Source: Microbispora corallina
Lineage (GTDB): Bacteria > Actinomycetota > Actinomycetes > Streptosporangiales > Streptosporangiaceae
Direction of reading: 5' to 3'
Assembly: GCF_016863035.1 (NCBI RefSeq)
Contig: NZ_BOOC01000020.1
Span: 40,693 to 104,692, forward strand
DNA length: 64,000 nucleotides
This document shows, one piece after another, positions 25,901 to 33,377 of the stretch. Numbering within the stretch: the first letter of the stretch is position 1; every line of letters begins with the position of its first letter. The notes below the pieces were generated by a model. That model worked only from the letters and a program-made list of their open reading frames with translations. It had not been told where the DNA came from and ran no database searches. Both the position numbers and the translations under genes were made by a program.

Positions 25901-27313
25901 CACGTGCCGGCCGAGGTCCTCCCCGCCCGGCACGACCCGGGACACGGCCAGCCGCTGGGCCAGGCCGCCCTCCTCCCCGGCGAGCACGACGGTCCCCGCC
26001 GCCTTGGCCGCGGCGACGACCGGGACGGCCAGCGGGTCGATCTCCCTGGCCAGCCCCGCGACGGCGACCGGCGTGCCGTCCCTGGTCACCTCCAGCGCGC
26101 GCAGCCCCCGCTCCCGCCAGGTCTCCGACACGTGGGCGAGGCGGTCGTCGTCCACGTCCGCGAGCGGCCGGACCGTCCAGCCCTCGTCCGTACGGGTGTC
26201 TCCGGGGTCGGAGAAGTCGATGAGCGCGTACAGCCGCGAGTAGAGCTGGTCGGTGTCGACTCCCTCGACGAGCGGCTCGACCCGGTCGATCGTCCAGGAG
26301 CCGGTCGTGAGGGCGTCCGCGTCGAGGATGACCGTGTCGACGCGGTCCATGCGGCGCAGGGCGTCGCCCTCGAACACCACGGTGTCGTGCCTGCCGAGCG
26401 CCCGTCCGATGGCCCCGGAGAAGGCGTCCCGAGTCACGTCCGCGATCCTCGGGGTGGCGGAGATGAAGACGGGCAGCGCCCGTTGCCCGCCCGTGAGGAT
26501 CCGCGTCACGGCGTACGCGCCGACCGCCACCGGGCTGACGACGTCCGCGTACGACTCGATCGGGCCGTGGGGGAGGTGGGTGGGCCGCGGCCGGGTGCGG
26601 GCCCTGATGTGGTGGTAGGCGCCCGGCCTGTCGGCCAGCCGCTCCTCGAGCTGCTCCCAGGCGTGCCGGCCCGCCTTGGCCTCGACGAAGCGGCCGAACG
26701 ACACGGCCGACTGCACGACGAGCGCGACCGGGCGCAGGGTGAGGGTCGTGGCGACCAGGTTGGTGACGGTGAACAGCGCGTTGGCCGGTCCCCGGCCGAT
26801 CCGCCTGTCGAGCTGCTCGCGCACGGTTGGAGTGGCGTCGGCCAGCTGCAGGACGGCGGGGACGATCGGGGGGAGCTGGGGGAGGCGCACGACACTGCCC
26901 GCGATGGCGAGCCCCACGCTGGTGACGCCGGCGGCGAGCCGGATCGTGGCGCGCGCGTGCTCCTCGGCCAGCCGGACCGGCGACTCGTGCGCGCGCTCCT
27001 CCAACGAGTCGAGCTCGGTCGTGACGCGCAGCAGCTCGTCGCGGTCGACCGCCTTGGGGTCGCAGGCGACGAACACGCAGCCGAGGCGGCCGTTGACCTC
27101 CGCCCGCTCGACGCCCGGCTCCCCGGACAGCCGCTCCTCCAACCGTGCGGCCGCGTGATGCGTCCCCGGACCGCCGATCCCCCGCAGGTCGATGCGCAGT
27201 CCTCCGGGGCAGGGCCGCACCTGCCGGGGCGCCGGGAGCAGGTCGCGGACGGGATCCGGCAGCACGCCGCGAAGCAGCGTGGCGGACGCCGTGAGCACGT
27301 GGGTCAGGAACAT
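22904..27313 (-). CDS. giant cation-transporting P-type ATPase, CtpI-like
   Basis: 1469 aa, GGAG seven bases before the ATG. The C-terminal half is a complete P2-like ATPase: TGES in LDESTLTGES, PEGLP in the fourth membrane segment, phosphorylation site DKTGTLT (Asp918), KGAPE in the nucleotide-binding domain, TGDGANDAPA (Asp1198), and six C-terminal membrane helices with NLLTDMVPA. The N-terminal about 600 residues contain a heavy-metal-domain-like start, predicted membrane helices, and a second, decayed P domain in which DKTGTLT reads DADALTTG (Asp331) and TGDGVND reads IGVGVMDAE. M. tuberculosis CtpI has the same overall size class. The transported ion is not known. Confidence 0.9.
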   Translation of the reverse strand: MFLTHVLTASATLLRGVLPDPVRDLLPAPRQVRPCPGGLRIDLRGIGGPGTHHAAARLEERLSGEPGVERAEVNGRLGCVFVACDPKAVDRDELLRVTTELDSLEERAHESPVRLAEEHARATIRLAAGVTSVGLAIAGSVVRLPQLPPIVPAVLQLADATPTVREQLDRRIGRGPANALFTVTNLVATTLTLRPVALVVQSAVSFGRFVEAKAGRHAWEQLEERLADRPGAYHHIRARTRPRPTHLPHGPIESYADVVSPVAVGAYAVTRILTGGQRALPVFISATPRIADVTRDAFSGAIGRALGRHDTVVFEGDALRRMDRVDTVILDADALTTGSWTIDRVEPLVEGVDTDQLYSRLYALIDFSDPGDTRTDEGWTVRPLADVDDDRLAHVSETWRERGLRALEVTRDGTPVAVAGLAREIDPLAVPVVAAAKAAGTVVLAGEEGGLAQRLAVSRVVPGGEDLGRHVYELQEEGHAVVLVSRRGRHGLAQADIGVGVMDAEGLVPWDADVAGPLHGVHLFLSCLPLAVNTSRNGVRLGAIGAIVGALMAFAGPERTALRRVQWVSATVALGAIAFGEWSARGLARRPSPVRADPTPWHAMSAKEVLSRLGSSPHGLNADEAEKRRGELVQEEAEGPHSLARTTVEELANPLTPALAAGAGISALVGSALDAVLISGVMVINAFLGGVQRFKADQALMRLTESTEVLVRLRRPDGTVEATKEQLAPGDVIELRAGDAVPADARVIKAVGLELDESTLTGESQLVTKTAAPTVAAAIADRTSMVYQGTTVAAGSGQAVVVATGDLTESGRSARLAAEPSPPTGVELRLRELSRRILPISIGAGALLLITDLLRGRPLATALTPAVSLTVAAVPEGLPFVATVAELAAARRLSRRAALVRNPSTIEALGRVNVLCFDKTGTLTEGHISLRYLSDGRGGRTVEEPTEHLRRILAAAVRASPKYGGGRVIAHPTDRAVLDGAHRIGVTPQEGLETWERVDEMPFEPGRGYHAVLGHTEQGQLLSVKGAPEIVLTHCRTVQREDGPVPLDDAARAELEREVDRLARQGYRVLAVAQRPASDRRDLDESRIDELCFLGFLGLADPVRSTAAESVDRLMRAGVRIVMVTGDHPSTAEAIAVELNALNGQRVMTGPEIDAMDDETLTKVLPDVAVFARATPAHKARIVTCLRGAGEVVAVTGDGANDAPAIRTADVGIALGTRATPAARAAADLVVTDDRIETIVDAIVEGRAMWSSVRDSLSILLGGNIGEIAFTVGTNLLAGGSALNARQLLLVNLLTDMVPAMAVAVRPPASTDPEKLLAEGPEASLGASLTRDIYLRAAVTAAAATAGWLLGRVGGTRGRADTIGLVALVGAQLMQTIAGGGRDRVVVLAALASLAVLGLIVTVPGVSTFFGCRPLGPVGWTIGLGSAAAATLGGVLAQRWSREAVTAQAARERDAHAHHAHPAPDLVPA

Positions 27314-27718
27314 TCAAGTCTCCAGCGGACGAAACCCCGGACGGGGAGGATCTCCCGGGCAGCCCCTTCGCGGGTCCCGGGCGCGGTCGGCACCGTCGCC
27401 GCCGTCAGGCGGGCGCGGCGGCGCCGCACCGGCGCCTGTGCGGATCGCCGCCGGCCCTCGTCGCGGGCCGCCGGACTCTCCGGGAACGCGTCATCACCCC
27501 TCCTCAGGGAAGCGGGGGGTGGTTGCGGAACAGGAAAGCCGCCCGTGATGACCCGTCACAGGCGGCGGACGAGACGGCCGTACAGCCGCCCCTCGGTACC
27601 TTTCCTCCTCCGGGACCAGCGGAAACGCGTCCACGACAAATAGACCGCCTCGGCCTGGATCAGGCCGGGCGGCGGGGGGGAGAACAGAGGCGGCGGCCCT
27701 GCGCGGGCACCGGAGAGA
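27314..27718. other. 405-base intergenic region upstream of the P-type ATPase
   Basis: It holds no gene of recognised family. On the minus strand it contains a 29-codon reading frame with a strong ribosome-binding site (27405-27494), described separately. The rest is very GC-rich, with several short inverted repeats. The ATPase promoter must lie here; a T-rich, lower-GC stretch around 27590-27650 is the best place for it. Confidence 0.5.
27405..27494 (-). CDS. possible 29-aa leader peptide
   Basis: A reading frame of 29 codons starts at ATG 27494. It is preceded by GAGGAGGGG with a four-base spacer, one of the best ribosome-binding sites in the window. The peptide is arginine-rich (10 of 29) and is in a different frame from the ATPase, 91 bases downstream. 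It could be a regulatory leader for the ATPase gene or a chance frame in GC-rich DNA. Confidence 0.3.
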   Translation of the reverse strand: MTRSRRVRRPATRAGGDPHRRRCGAAAPA

Positions 27719-28060
27719 TCAGCCGATCTGGAACGAGGACCAGGAGAGCAGGCCGAGCAGGCGCCGCAGCGACGGCTGCACGTTGCGCAGGCGCACCGGA
27801 GGGCCGAGCGGGTCATCGGAGAGCATGGCCAGGGTCCGCAGGCCGTAGAGATCGACGAACTTGAGCTCGGCGACGTCCACGATCACGACGCCGGCGGCGT
27901 CGCGGCTGCCGGCGAGGGCGGATGCGACGGCGTCGCCGTTGGTGAGGTCGAGCTGGCCTGCAAGGGAGACCGAACCGTCGTCGGCCGACCTGACGCTGAT
28001 CTGCTGGTCGACGTAGAGGACGTCGTAAGGAGTGGATTCGAACGACGAGATGATGGTCAT
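27719..28060 (-). CDS. STAS-domain protein lacking the phosphorylatable serine
   Basis: 113 aa. The single STAS domain (about residues 15-105) is clear: VSLAGQLDLTNGDAVASAL then VVIVDVAELKFVDLYGLRTLAML. The position usually occupied by Ser or Thr in the D-S-x-G motif is Leu in VDLYGL, so phosphorylation by an anti-sigma kinase seems impossible. It may be a constitutive partner-binder or a decoy. The start could also be a GTG at 28063; the ribosome site AGGAAGG is rather far. No partner genes are adjacent. Confidence 0.75.
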   Translation of the reverse strand: MTIISSFESTPYDVLYVDQQISVRSADDGSVSLAGQLDLTNGDAVASALAGSRDAAGVVIVDVAELKFVDLYGLRTLAMLSDDPLGPPVRLRNVQPSLRRLLGLLSWSSFQIG

Positions 28061-28276
28061 CACGTGAAGCGCCGCCTTCCTGTAGAGGGGCGGACACCTT
28101 CGAGCATCCTCGTCGCTGACTCGCCGTGTCAACTGGAGGGGACGGCGCCGGCCCCCCTCCCGCGGGGCCGGCGCGCCCTCCGTACGGGCTCCCGTCAGCG
28201 GATACGCGCCCGGGCGCGGGAGGAGGAGAGGGTGACGCATCTCACGTTAGAACCGCGCAGGACCGCGACGGTTCGG

Positions 28277-28759
28277 TCAGTGGGAGACGTACAGGACCTT
28301 CCAGGTGCCGGCGTAGAGGCAGTTGAGTGACGGCTTCGACGTGGCCTCGGAGCAGACCTTGAGCTCGACCTCGTACGTGTTGGGGTAGGTGAAGGAGAAC
28401 GACTTCGGCTTCGTGGCGTTGCAGGTGCGGTAGGCCTTGTGGATGAAGGGCAGGTTGCCGTCGGCCTTGCGGTAGGTCACCCGGAACACGGCCCAGCCGC
28501 AGGAGGAGCCCTTGGTCCGGTCGTACACCTTGCCCGTGACGTGGGCCGTGCCCACGGCGGGGATGGTGCCGCTGAGCCCGGTGACGGAGATGGTGCCCGA
28601 GGCCTTGGCGGCCTTACCGGGCGCGTAGGCGGGGCCCCACGACTTGGGGGCGGCGGACGCGGCGGCAGGGGAGCCCGCGGACGCCTGGGCCGCGGCGGGC
28701 GCGATCGTGACGAGGGCGGCGGCGACGGCGATTCCGGTGAGGACACGGGCGGCGGTCAT
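28277..28759 (-). CDS. secreted hypothetical protein, 160 aa
   Basis: ATG 28759, preceded by AGAAGGGACC, opens a signal peptide (MTAARVLTGIAVAAALVTIAPAAAQASA). The mature protein is a beta-rich domain of about 100 residues with four cysteines (SSCGWAVF, RTCNAT, KVCSEA, LNCLYAG), which likely form two disulfides. The pattern SGTISVTGLSGTIPAVGTAHVTGKVYDRTKG suggests an immunoglobulin-like sandwich. No named family recognised. It is common for streptomycete-type secreted proteins of this size to be uncharacterised. Confidence 0.7.
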   Translation of the reverse strand: MTAARVLTGIAVAAALVTIAPAAAQASAGSPAAASAAPKSWGPAYAPGKAAKASGTISVTGLSGTIPAVGTAHVTGKVYDRTKGSSCGWAVFRVTYRKADGNLPFIHKAYRTCNATKPKSFSFTYPNTYEVELKVCSEATSKPSLNCLYAGTWKVLYVSH

Positions 28760-28883
28760 CGGGAGGTCCCTTCTTGCGCTGGCGAAGATGGGACGAGTGT
28801 CGGCCGCCCGGCTTTCAACCCGCTTGCCGTCGCCTGAACCCGGCACCTGAACCCCGGAGTCCCGCACGCGGTGGGCGGCGGGG

Positions 28884-29744
28884 TCAGGGCTTGCGGGCCA
28901 CCCCGCCGACGAACGTGTGATACGTGATGCCCTGCTCCACGGGCTCGTCCGGGTCGGCCCGCCACGCGGCGACGGGCACGAGGCCGGGCTCGACCAGCTC
29001 GAAGTCGCCGAAGTACGCCAGGATCTCCTCGCGCGTGCGCCACCGCCCGGTGCCGAGGTGCTCGTTGAACAGCTTCTCGGCCGAGTACGCCTGCGCGGAC
29101 ACCTCGGGAAGCTTGTCCCCCGGGTTGTGGAAGTGCGACAGGGCCAGGTAGCTCCCGTCCGGAAGGGCCGCCCGCAGGCGGGCCGCGATCCCGCCCGGGT
29201 CCTCGTGGTCGTTCAGGTGATGGAGGATCGCGAAGAGCAGCAACGCCACCGGCTGGTCGAAGTCGATGAGAGCCCGGATGTCCGGGTGGGAGAGCAGCTC
29301 CTCCGGTCGGCGGAGGTCCGCCTGGACGACGGTGGTGCTGCCGTTGCGCGCCAGCAGGGCCCGTCCGTGGGCGAGCACGATCGGGTCGTTGTCGACGTAG
29401 ACGACCCGCGCGTCCGGCGCGACCCGCTGGGCGATCTCGTGCACGTTGCCCTGCGTGGGCAGGCCCGACCCGATGTCGAGGAACTGCCGGATGCCTGCTT
29501 CGGTGGCGAGGTAATGGACCGCCCGCTTCAGGAAGCCCCGGTTCGCCCGGCCCGCGGCCGGCGCGTCAGGGGCGATCTTGAGGGTGAGCTCGCCGACCTG
29601 GCGATCGATCGCGAAGTTGTCCTTGCCCCCCAGAAAGTAGTCGTACACCCGGGAGATGCTCGGTTTGGTGGGGTCGATACGCGTGGACAGTTCCGTCTCC
29701 GGTCGCGCCCGGCCGTCGTCCACGTTCCGATCCTCGTCGGCCAT
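28884..29744 (-). CDS. SAV2177-type S-adenosylmethionine-dependent methyltransferase (DUF574)
   Basis: 286 aa from ATG 29744 (GAGGGACGGGACC upstream). Signature KPSISRVYDYFLGGKDNFAID, SAM motif FLDIGSGLPTQGNVHE, YVDNDPIVLAHG, FDQPVALLLFAILHHL. It shares the whole layout of the protein at 16294 and differs most at the C-terminus, where it ends with ITYHTFVGG. Monocistronic, with a short gap to the VOC gene on the same strand. Confidence 0.9.
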   Translation of the reverse strand: MADEDRNVDDGRARPETELSTRIDPTKPSISRVYDYFLGGKDNFAIDRQVGELTLKIAPDAPAAGRANRGFLKRAVHYLATEAGIRQFLDIGSGLPTQGNVHEIAQRVAPDARVVYVDNDPIVLAHGRALLARNGSTTVVQADLRRPEELLSHPDIRALIDFDQPVALLLFAILHHLNDHEDPGGIAARLRAALPDGSYLALSHFHNPGDKLPEVSAQAYSAEKLFNEHLGTGRWRTREEILAYFGDFELVEPGLVPVAAWRADPDEPVEQGITYHTFVGGVARKP

Positions 29745-29921
29745 GGTCCCGTCCCTCGCCTCGTCGCACTCCGTCGTGATCACGATAAAGCGAGAAGTGT
29801 CGCCAGTGAAGGCACAATGCGGCGAATGTCGGCGTGCGGGCGGATCTGAGGGTCAGACGGAGACACCCAGGCCGCCGAGCGTCGGACGAAGAGGCGCTCG
29901 CGGGTCCGGGCGCCGATGAGG

Positions 29922-30425
29922 TCAGACGGAGACGCCGACGCCGCCGCGCGTCTGCGCGCCGAACCGCTCCTGCTCCCTGGCCAGGTCGAGCGGCCTGATC
30001 CGGGCGCGCCCGGCGATGATCTCCTCGGTCAGCAGGTCGGCGGGCACGAGCCAGGACACCTCGAACTCGATGCCGTCGGGGTCCTTGGCGTACAGCGCCT
30101 TGGTCGTGGAGTGGTCGGACGCGCCCACCAGCGCGCCTGTCTCCGACAGCTTCTCGGCGATCCGCTGCAGCTCGGCCAGCGTGTCGACCTCCCAGGCGAG
30201 GTGGTAGAGGCCGACGGTGGAGCGTCCGGCCTCCGACGGCCCCGCCTGGCCGCCGATCTGGAAGAGCCCGAGGTCGTGGTCGTTGGACGAGCCCGCCGCC
30301 TGGAGGAAGGCGGCGCCCGGGAACGCGTTGACGACGCGGAAGCCCAGGGCCTCCTGGTAGAAGGCGACGCTCCGCTCGACGTCGCGGACGTACAGAACCG
30401 CGTGGTTGAGCCGCTGGATCGGCAT
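29922..30425 (-). CDS. VOC-superfamily protein (glyoxalase / extradiol-dioxygenase-like)
   Basis: 167 aa from ATG 30425, with TAGGAGGGG upstream. Two beta-alpha-beta-beta-beta modules: the metal ligand His is in LNHAVLYVRD (about residue 8), the second His in LYHLAWEV, and Glu in GIEFEVSW. This is the pattern of type I extradiol dioxygenases and related catechol 2,3-dioxygenase-like enzymes. There is a long C-terminal extension with DLAREQERFG. Substrate unknown. Divergent from a small 70-aa gene. Confidence 0.88.
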   Translation of the reverse strand: MPIQRLNHAVLYVRDVERSVAFYQEALGFRVVNAFPGAAFLQAAGSSNDHDLGLFQIGGQAGPSEAGRSTVGLYHLAWEVDTLAELQRIAEKLSETGALVGASDHSTTKALYAKDPDGIEFEVSWLVPADLLTEEIIAGRARIRPLDLAREQERFGAQTRGGVGVSV

Positions 30426-30540
30426 GGCCCCTCCTATTACTTGAACTCTCAAGTGATTCTACATGACGGCGGTTTTCCGGAAACTGTCGGTGCCGGGTCG
30501 TACTGTGTCCGGCGGACCGAGTCGGGCAGGGGGAGGCGCG

Positions 30541-30753
30541 ATGACGATCGACAGGGCCACGCGGGCGCACGAGGACAACCAGACGCTGTTCCGGGCCGTG
30601 CACGAGGTGGCCGTGCGCCACGGCGGGCAGCCGTTCCACCAGGTCGTCGCGGCGCTGACCAGGACCCTTCCGCGCGAGCCCCATCTGGGCGCCGACGAGG
30701 TCCGGCGCATCGCGGAGGAGATCAGCCTCGGCCGCGACCCCTCCGGCCTCTGA
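30541..30753 (+). CDS. small conserved-type hypothetical protein, 70 aa
   Basis: GGGGGAGGCG precedes the ATG. The protein is helical and charged (DRATRAHEDNQTLFRAVHEVAVRHGGQPFHQVVAALTRTLP...), with no signal peptide. It resembles short helix-bundle proteins found in many actinobacteria, but I cannot name a family. Convergent with the xylose repressor, 18 bases between stops. Confidence 0.55.
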   Translation: MTIDRATRAHEDNQTLFRAVHEVAVRHGGQPFHQVVAALTRTLPREPHLGADEVRRIAEEISLGRDPSGL

Positions 30754-30771
30754 CGGCGGAGCCCGCCGCGC

Positions 30772-32118
30772 TCAGGGGTGCAACAGGGCGGCGGGGTCGG
30801 CGATGACCTGCTCGATCACCTGACCGGCCGCGCCGAGCGCGGCGGCCTCGGTGCCGAGGCGGGAGACGACCACGGGTGGCACGATGTCGCGCATCTGCCC
30901 CAGCCGGGCGGTGAGGGTGGTCGCCACCACCTCGCCGATCCAGGGGAACAGCGGCGCGTAGATCCCGCCGAGCACGATCGCGTCCGGGTCGACCAGGTTG
31001 ACGGCCGAGCAGAGGGCGACGCCGAGCGCCCACCCGGCGCGCTCGCACGCCGCGAGGGCTCGCTCGTCCCCGGCCTCCAGCCGGGACAGCACCCACGGAA
31101 TCCCCCGGCCCGCCGACTCTCGCGCCGCCTGCGCCCGACGCGCGGTGTTCGGGTCCGCACCGTCAGGGCGCGCGGCGTGGAGCTGGGTGGCGTCAAGGTG
31201 TGCGGCGCCGGGCTGGGCGGTGCCGGGGTCCACGCCGTTGGGGTGCCCGGTGTCGGGGTGCGCGCCGTCAGGCTGGGAGGGGTCGGGGCGGGCGGCGTTG
31301 AGGAGGGCGTCCTGCCCGGCGTACTGCTCCAGGCAGCCTCGTCCCCCGCAGCGGCAGGGCGGGCCGTCGGGGGCGACCACCACGTGGCCGAGCTCGCCCG
31401 CGAAGCCGTGGGCGCCCCGGAAGAGCCGCCCTCGCACGACCAGGCCGGCGCCGATGCCGATCTCACCGGACACGTGGAGGAAGTCCGGCAGGCCCGACCC
31501 GAACCACAGCTCGCCCAGCGCCGCCAGGTTGGCCTCGTTCTCCACCCGCACCGGGAACGGCAACCGGAGCAGGGATGACAGCGGCACGCCGCGCCAGCCG
31601 AGGTTCGGCGCGTTGTGCACGGTCCCGCTCGCCAGATCCACCGGACCGGGCACGGCGAGTACGCCGCCGACCACCCGAAGGCCGCTGTCCACAGCCTCGT
31701 CCACAGCCTGCGCCGTGAGATCCCGGAGTCGCGCGATCACATCCACAGGCTGTGCGCTCCGGTTGTCCACAGCCTGTGTACGGCGCAGCCGCACCGTCCG
31801 GGCGAGGTCGACGACCTGGACCGACAGGTAGTCGACGTTGATCTCCAGGCCGACGGCCGCCACCTGTGAGCCGCTGACCCTCACCTCGACCCCTGGCCGG
31901 CCGCGCTCGCCGTCCCGGACCGTGCCGGCCTCCACGACGAGCCCGGCCTCGATCAGGTCGGCCACGAGCTTCGAGACGGTCGTCTTCGTCAGGCCGGTGA
32001 TCTCCGCCAGCGCGGCGCGGGTGAGCGACCGGCGGGCGCTGACCTCGCCGAGCACGAGCGCGAGGTTGCGCGCCCGCATCGCGTCGTGCCGTACGGCCTG
32101 GGTCATCACACCATCCAC
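30772..32118 (-). CDS. xylR: ROK-family transcriptional repressor, XylR-type
   Basis: 448 aa. An N-terminal winged helix (about residues 10-75; SLTRAALAEITGLTKTTVSKLVADLIEAGLV) is joined to a ROK sugar-kinase-like domain (about 85-445) with VPGPVDLASGTVHNAPNLGWRGVPL, ELGHVVV and the zinc motif CRCGGRGCLEQY (about 255-266). Divergent from xylA with an operator between, so it is the probable xylose-responsive repressor. A run of 11 degenerate pentapeptides (residues 276-330) is inserted after the zinc motif, where other ROK proteins have a short turn. The start could also be ATG 32106. Confidence 0.92.
   Translation of the reverse strand: MDGVMTQAVRHDAMRARNLALVLGEVSARRSLTRAALAEITGLTKTTVSKLVADLIEAGLVVEAGTVRDGERGRPGVEVRVSGSQVAAVGLEINVDYLSVQVVDLARTVRLRRTQAVDNRSAQPVDVIARLRDLTAQAVDEAVDSGLRVVGGVLAVPGPVDLASGTVHNAPNLGWRGVPLSSLLRLPFPVRVENEANLAALGELWFGSGLPDFLHVSGEIGIGAGLVVRGRLFRGAHGFAGELGHVVVAPDGPPCRCGGRGCLEQYAGQDALLNAARPDPSQPDGAHPDTGHPNGVDPGTAQPGAAHLDATQLHAARPDGADPNTARRAQAARESAGRGIPWVLSRLEAGDERALAACERAGWALGVALCSAVNLVDPDAIVLGGIYAPLFPWIGEVVATTLTARLGQMRDIVPPVVVSRLGTEAAALGAAGQVIEQVIADPAALLHP
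31129..31293 (-). repeat. coding minisatellite, 15-bp period, inside the ROK repressor
   Basis: 165 bases equal exactly 11 units of 15 bases. Each unit encodes a pentapeptide of the type x-[Q/H/D/R]-P-[D/N/G]-[G/T/A], such as AHPDT, GHPNG, AQPGA. Units vary but the period is maintained, so length change by unit would keep the frame. Confidence 0.85.
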
Positions 32119-32177
32119 TGTCGGGCGTTGAGATCACGGACACGCCCTCTTGACCTGCGGGGCGTGACGAACCATAT

Positions 32178-32198
32178 TTAGTCCACAACATAGACTAA
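32178..32198. promoter_or_regulatory. XylR-type operator between xylR and xylA
   Basis: TTAGTC and GACTAA form a perfect six-base inverted repeat with a nine-base AT-rich spacer (CACAACATA). The arms extend imperfectly to eight bases. TTAGT...ACTAA is the known core of xylose repressor sites. The downstream xylA start is 15 bases from the repeat, with GGAGG at 32202-32206, so bound repressor would cover the promoter. Confidence 0.8.
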
Positions 32199-32212
32199 TT
32201 CGGAGGCGACTC

Positions 32213-33358
32213 ATGTACACCCCCACTCCCGAGGACCGTTTCACGTTCGGGCTGTGGACGGTCGGCTGGCAGGCGCGCGACCCGTTCGGCGACGCGACGC
32301 GCGCGCCGCTCGACCCGGTCGAGTCCGTCCACCGCCTGGCCGAGCTCGGCGCGTACGGTGTGACCTTCCACGACGACGACCTCCTCGCCGTCGAGCAGGA
32401 CCGGGCCAGGGCGATCGAGAACTTCAAGAAGGCGCTCGCCGAGACCGGCCTGAAGGTGCCGATGGCGACGACGAACCTGTTCACCCACCCGGTCTTCAAG
32501 GACGGCGGGTTCACCAGCAACGACCGCGACGTGCGCCGCTACGCGCTGCGCAAGGTCATCCGCAACATCGACCTCGCCGCCGAGCTGGGCGCGACGACGT
32601 ACGTGTGCTGGGGCGGCCGCGAGGGCGCCGAGTCGGACGCGGCCAAGGACGTCCGGGTCGCCCTCGACCGTTACAAGGAGGGCTTCGACCTCCTGTGCCA
32701 GTACGTGATCGACAAGGGCTACAACATCCGGTTCGCCGTCGAGCCCAAGCCCAACGAGCCTCGGGGCGACATCCTGCTGCCGACGATCGGCCACGCCCTG
32801 GCGTTCATCAACTCGCTGGAGCACCCGGAGATGGTCGGCCTCAACCCCGAGGTCGGTCACGAGCAGATGGCCGGGATGAACTTCGTGCACGGCATCGCGC
32901 AGGCGCTGTGGCAGGGCAAGCTGTTCCACATCGACCTCAACGGTCAGCACGGCCCGAGGTACGACCAGGACCTCATCTTCGGCCACGGCGACGTGAAGAG
33001 CGCGTTCTTCCTGGTCGACCTGCTGGAGAACGGCGGCTACGACGGCCCCCGCCACTTCGACTACAAGCCGCTGCGCACCGACGACGCCGACGACGTCTGG
33101 GTCTCGGCGGCCGCGAACATGCGGACCTACCTCATCCTCAAGGAGAAGTCCAAGGCGTACCGGGCCGACCCGGAGGTCCAGGAGGCGCTGGCGGCCAGCC
33201 GGGTGCCGGAGCTCGCGCAGACCACCCTCGGCGAGGGCGAGACCTACGACGACCTGCTCGCCGAGTCGTTCGACGTGGACGCGGCGGCCGAGCGCGGCTT
33301 CCACTTCACCCGGCTGAACCAGCTCGCCCTGGAGCACCTGCTCGGCGTGCGCGGCTGA
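32213..33358 (+). CDS. xylA: xylose isomerase
   Basis: 381 aa with CGGAGGCG before the ATG. Converts D-xylose to D-xylulose, the first step of catabolism, in the cytosol. The actinobacterial class signature is present: [19 protein letters not shown] at the N-terminus, catalytic His in FHDDDL, metal-site segments [11 protein letters not shown] and [20 protein letters not shown] and the late [10 protein letters not shown]. Length matches Streptomyces-type enzymes. Leads an operon with xylB (20-base gap) under the ROK repressor. Confidence 0.97.
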   Translation: MYTPTPEDRFTFGLWTVGWQARDPFGDATRAPLDPVESVHRLAELGAYGVTFHDDDLLAVEQDRARAIENFKKALAETGLKVPMATTNLFTHPVFKDGGFTSNDRDVRRYALRKVIRNIDLAAELGATTYVCWGGREGAESDAAKDVRVALDRYKEGFDLLCQYVIDKGYNIRFAVEPKPNEPRGDILLPTIGHALAFINSLEHPEMVGLNPEVGHEQMAGMNFVHGIAQALWQGKLFHIDLNGQHGPRYDQDLIFGHGDVKSAFFLVDLLENGGYDGPRHFDYKPLRTDDADDVWVSAAANMRTYLILKEKSKAYRADPEVQEALAASRVPELAQTTLGEGETYDDLLAESFDVDAAAERGFHFTRLNQLALEHLLGVRG

Positions 33359-33377
33359 CCGGGACCGGAGGACGAAC

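Noticed and set aside
22787..27643. A very long plus-strand open frame (1618 codons) opposite the P-type ATPase gene
   Set aside because: The minus-strand frame has complete P-type ATPase motifs; the plus-strand frame is Arg/Pro/Gly/His-rich with no recognisable domain, as expected of a GC-rich shadow.
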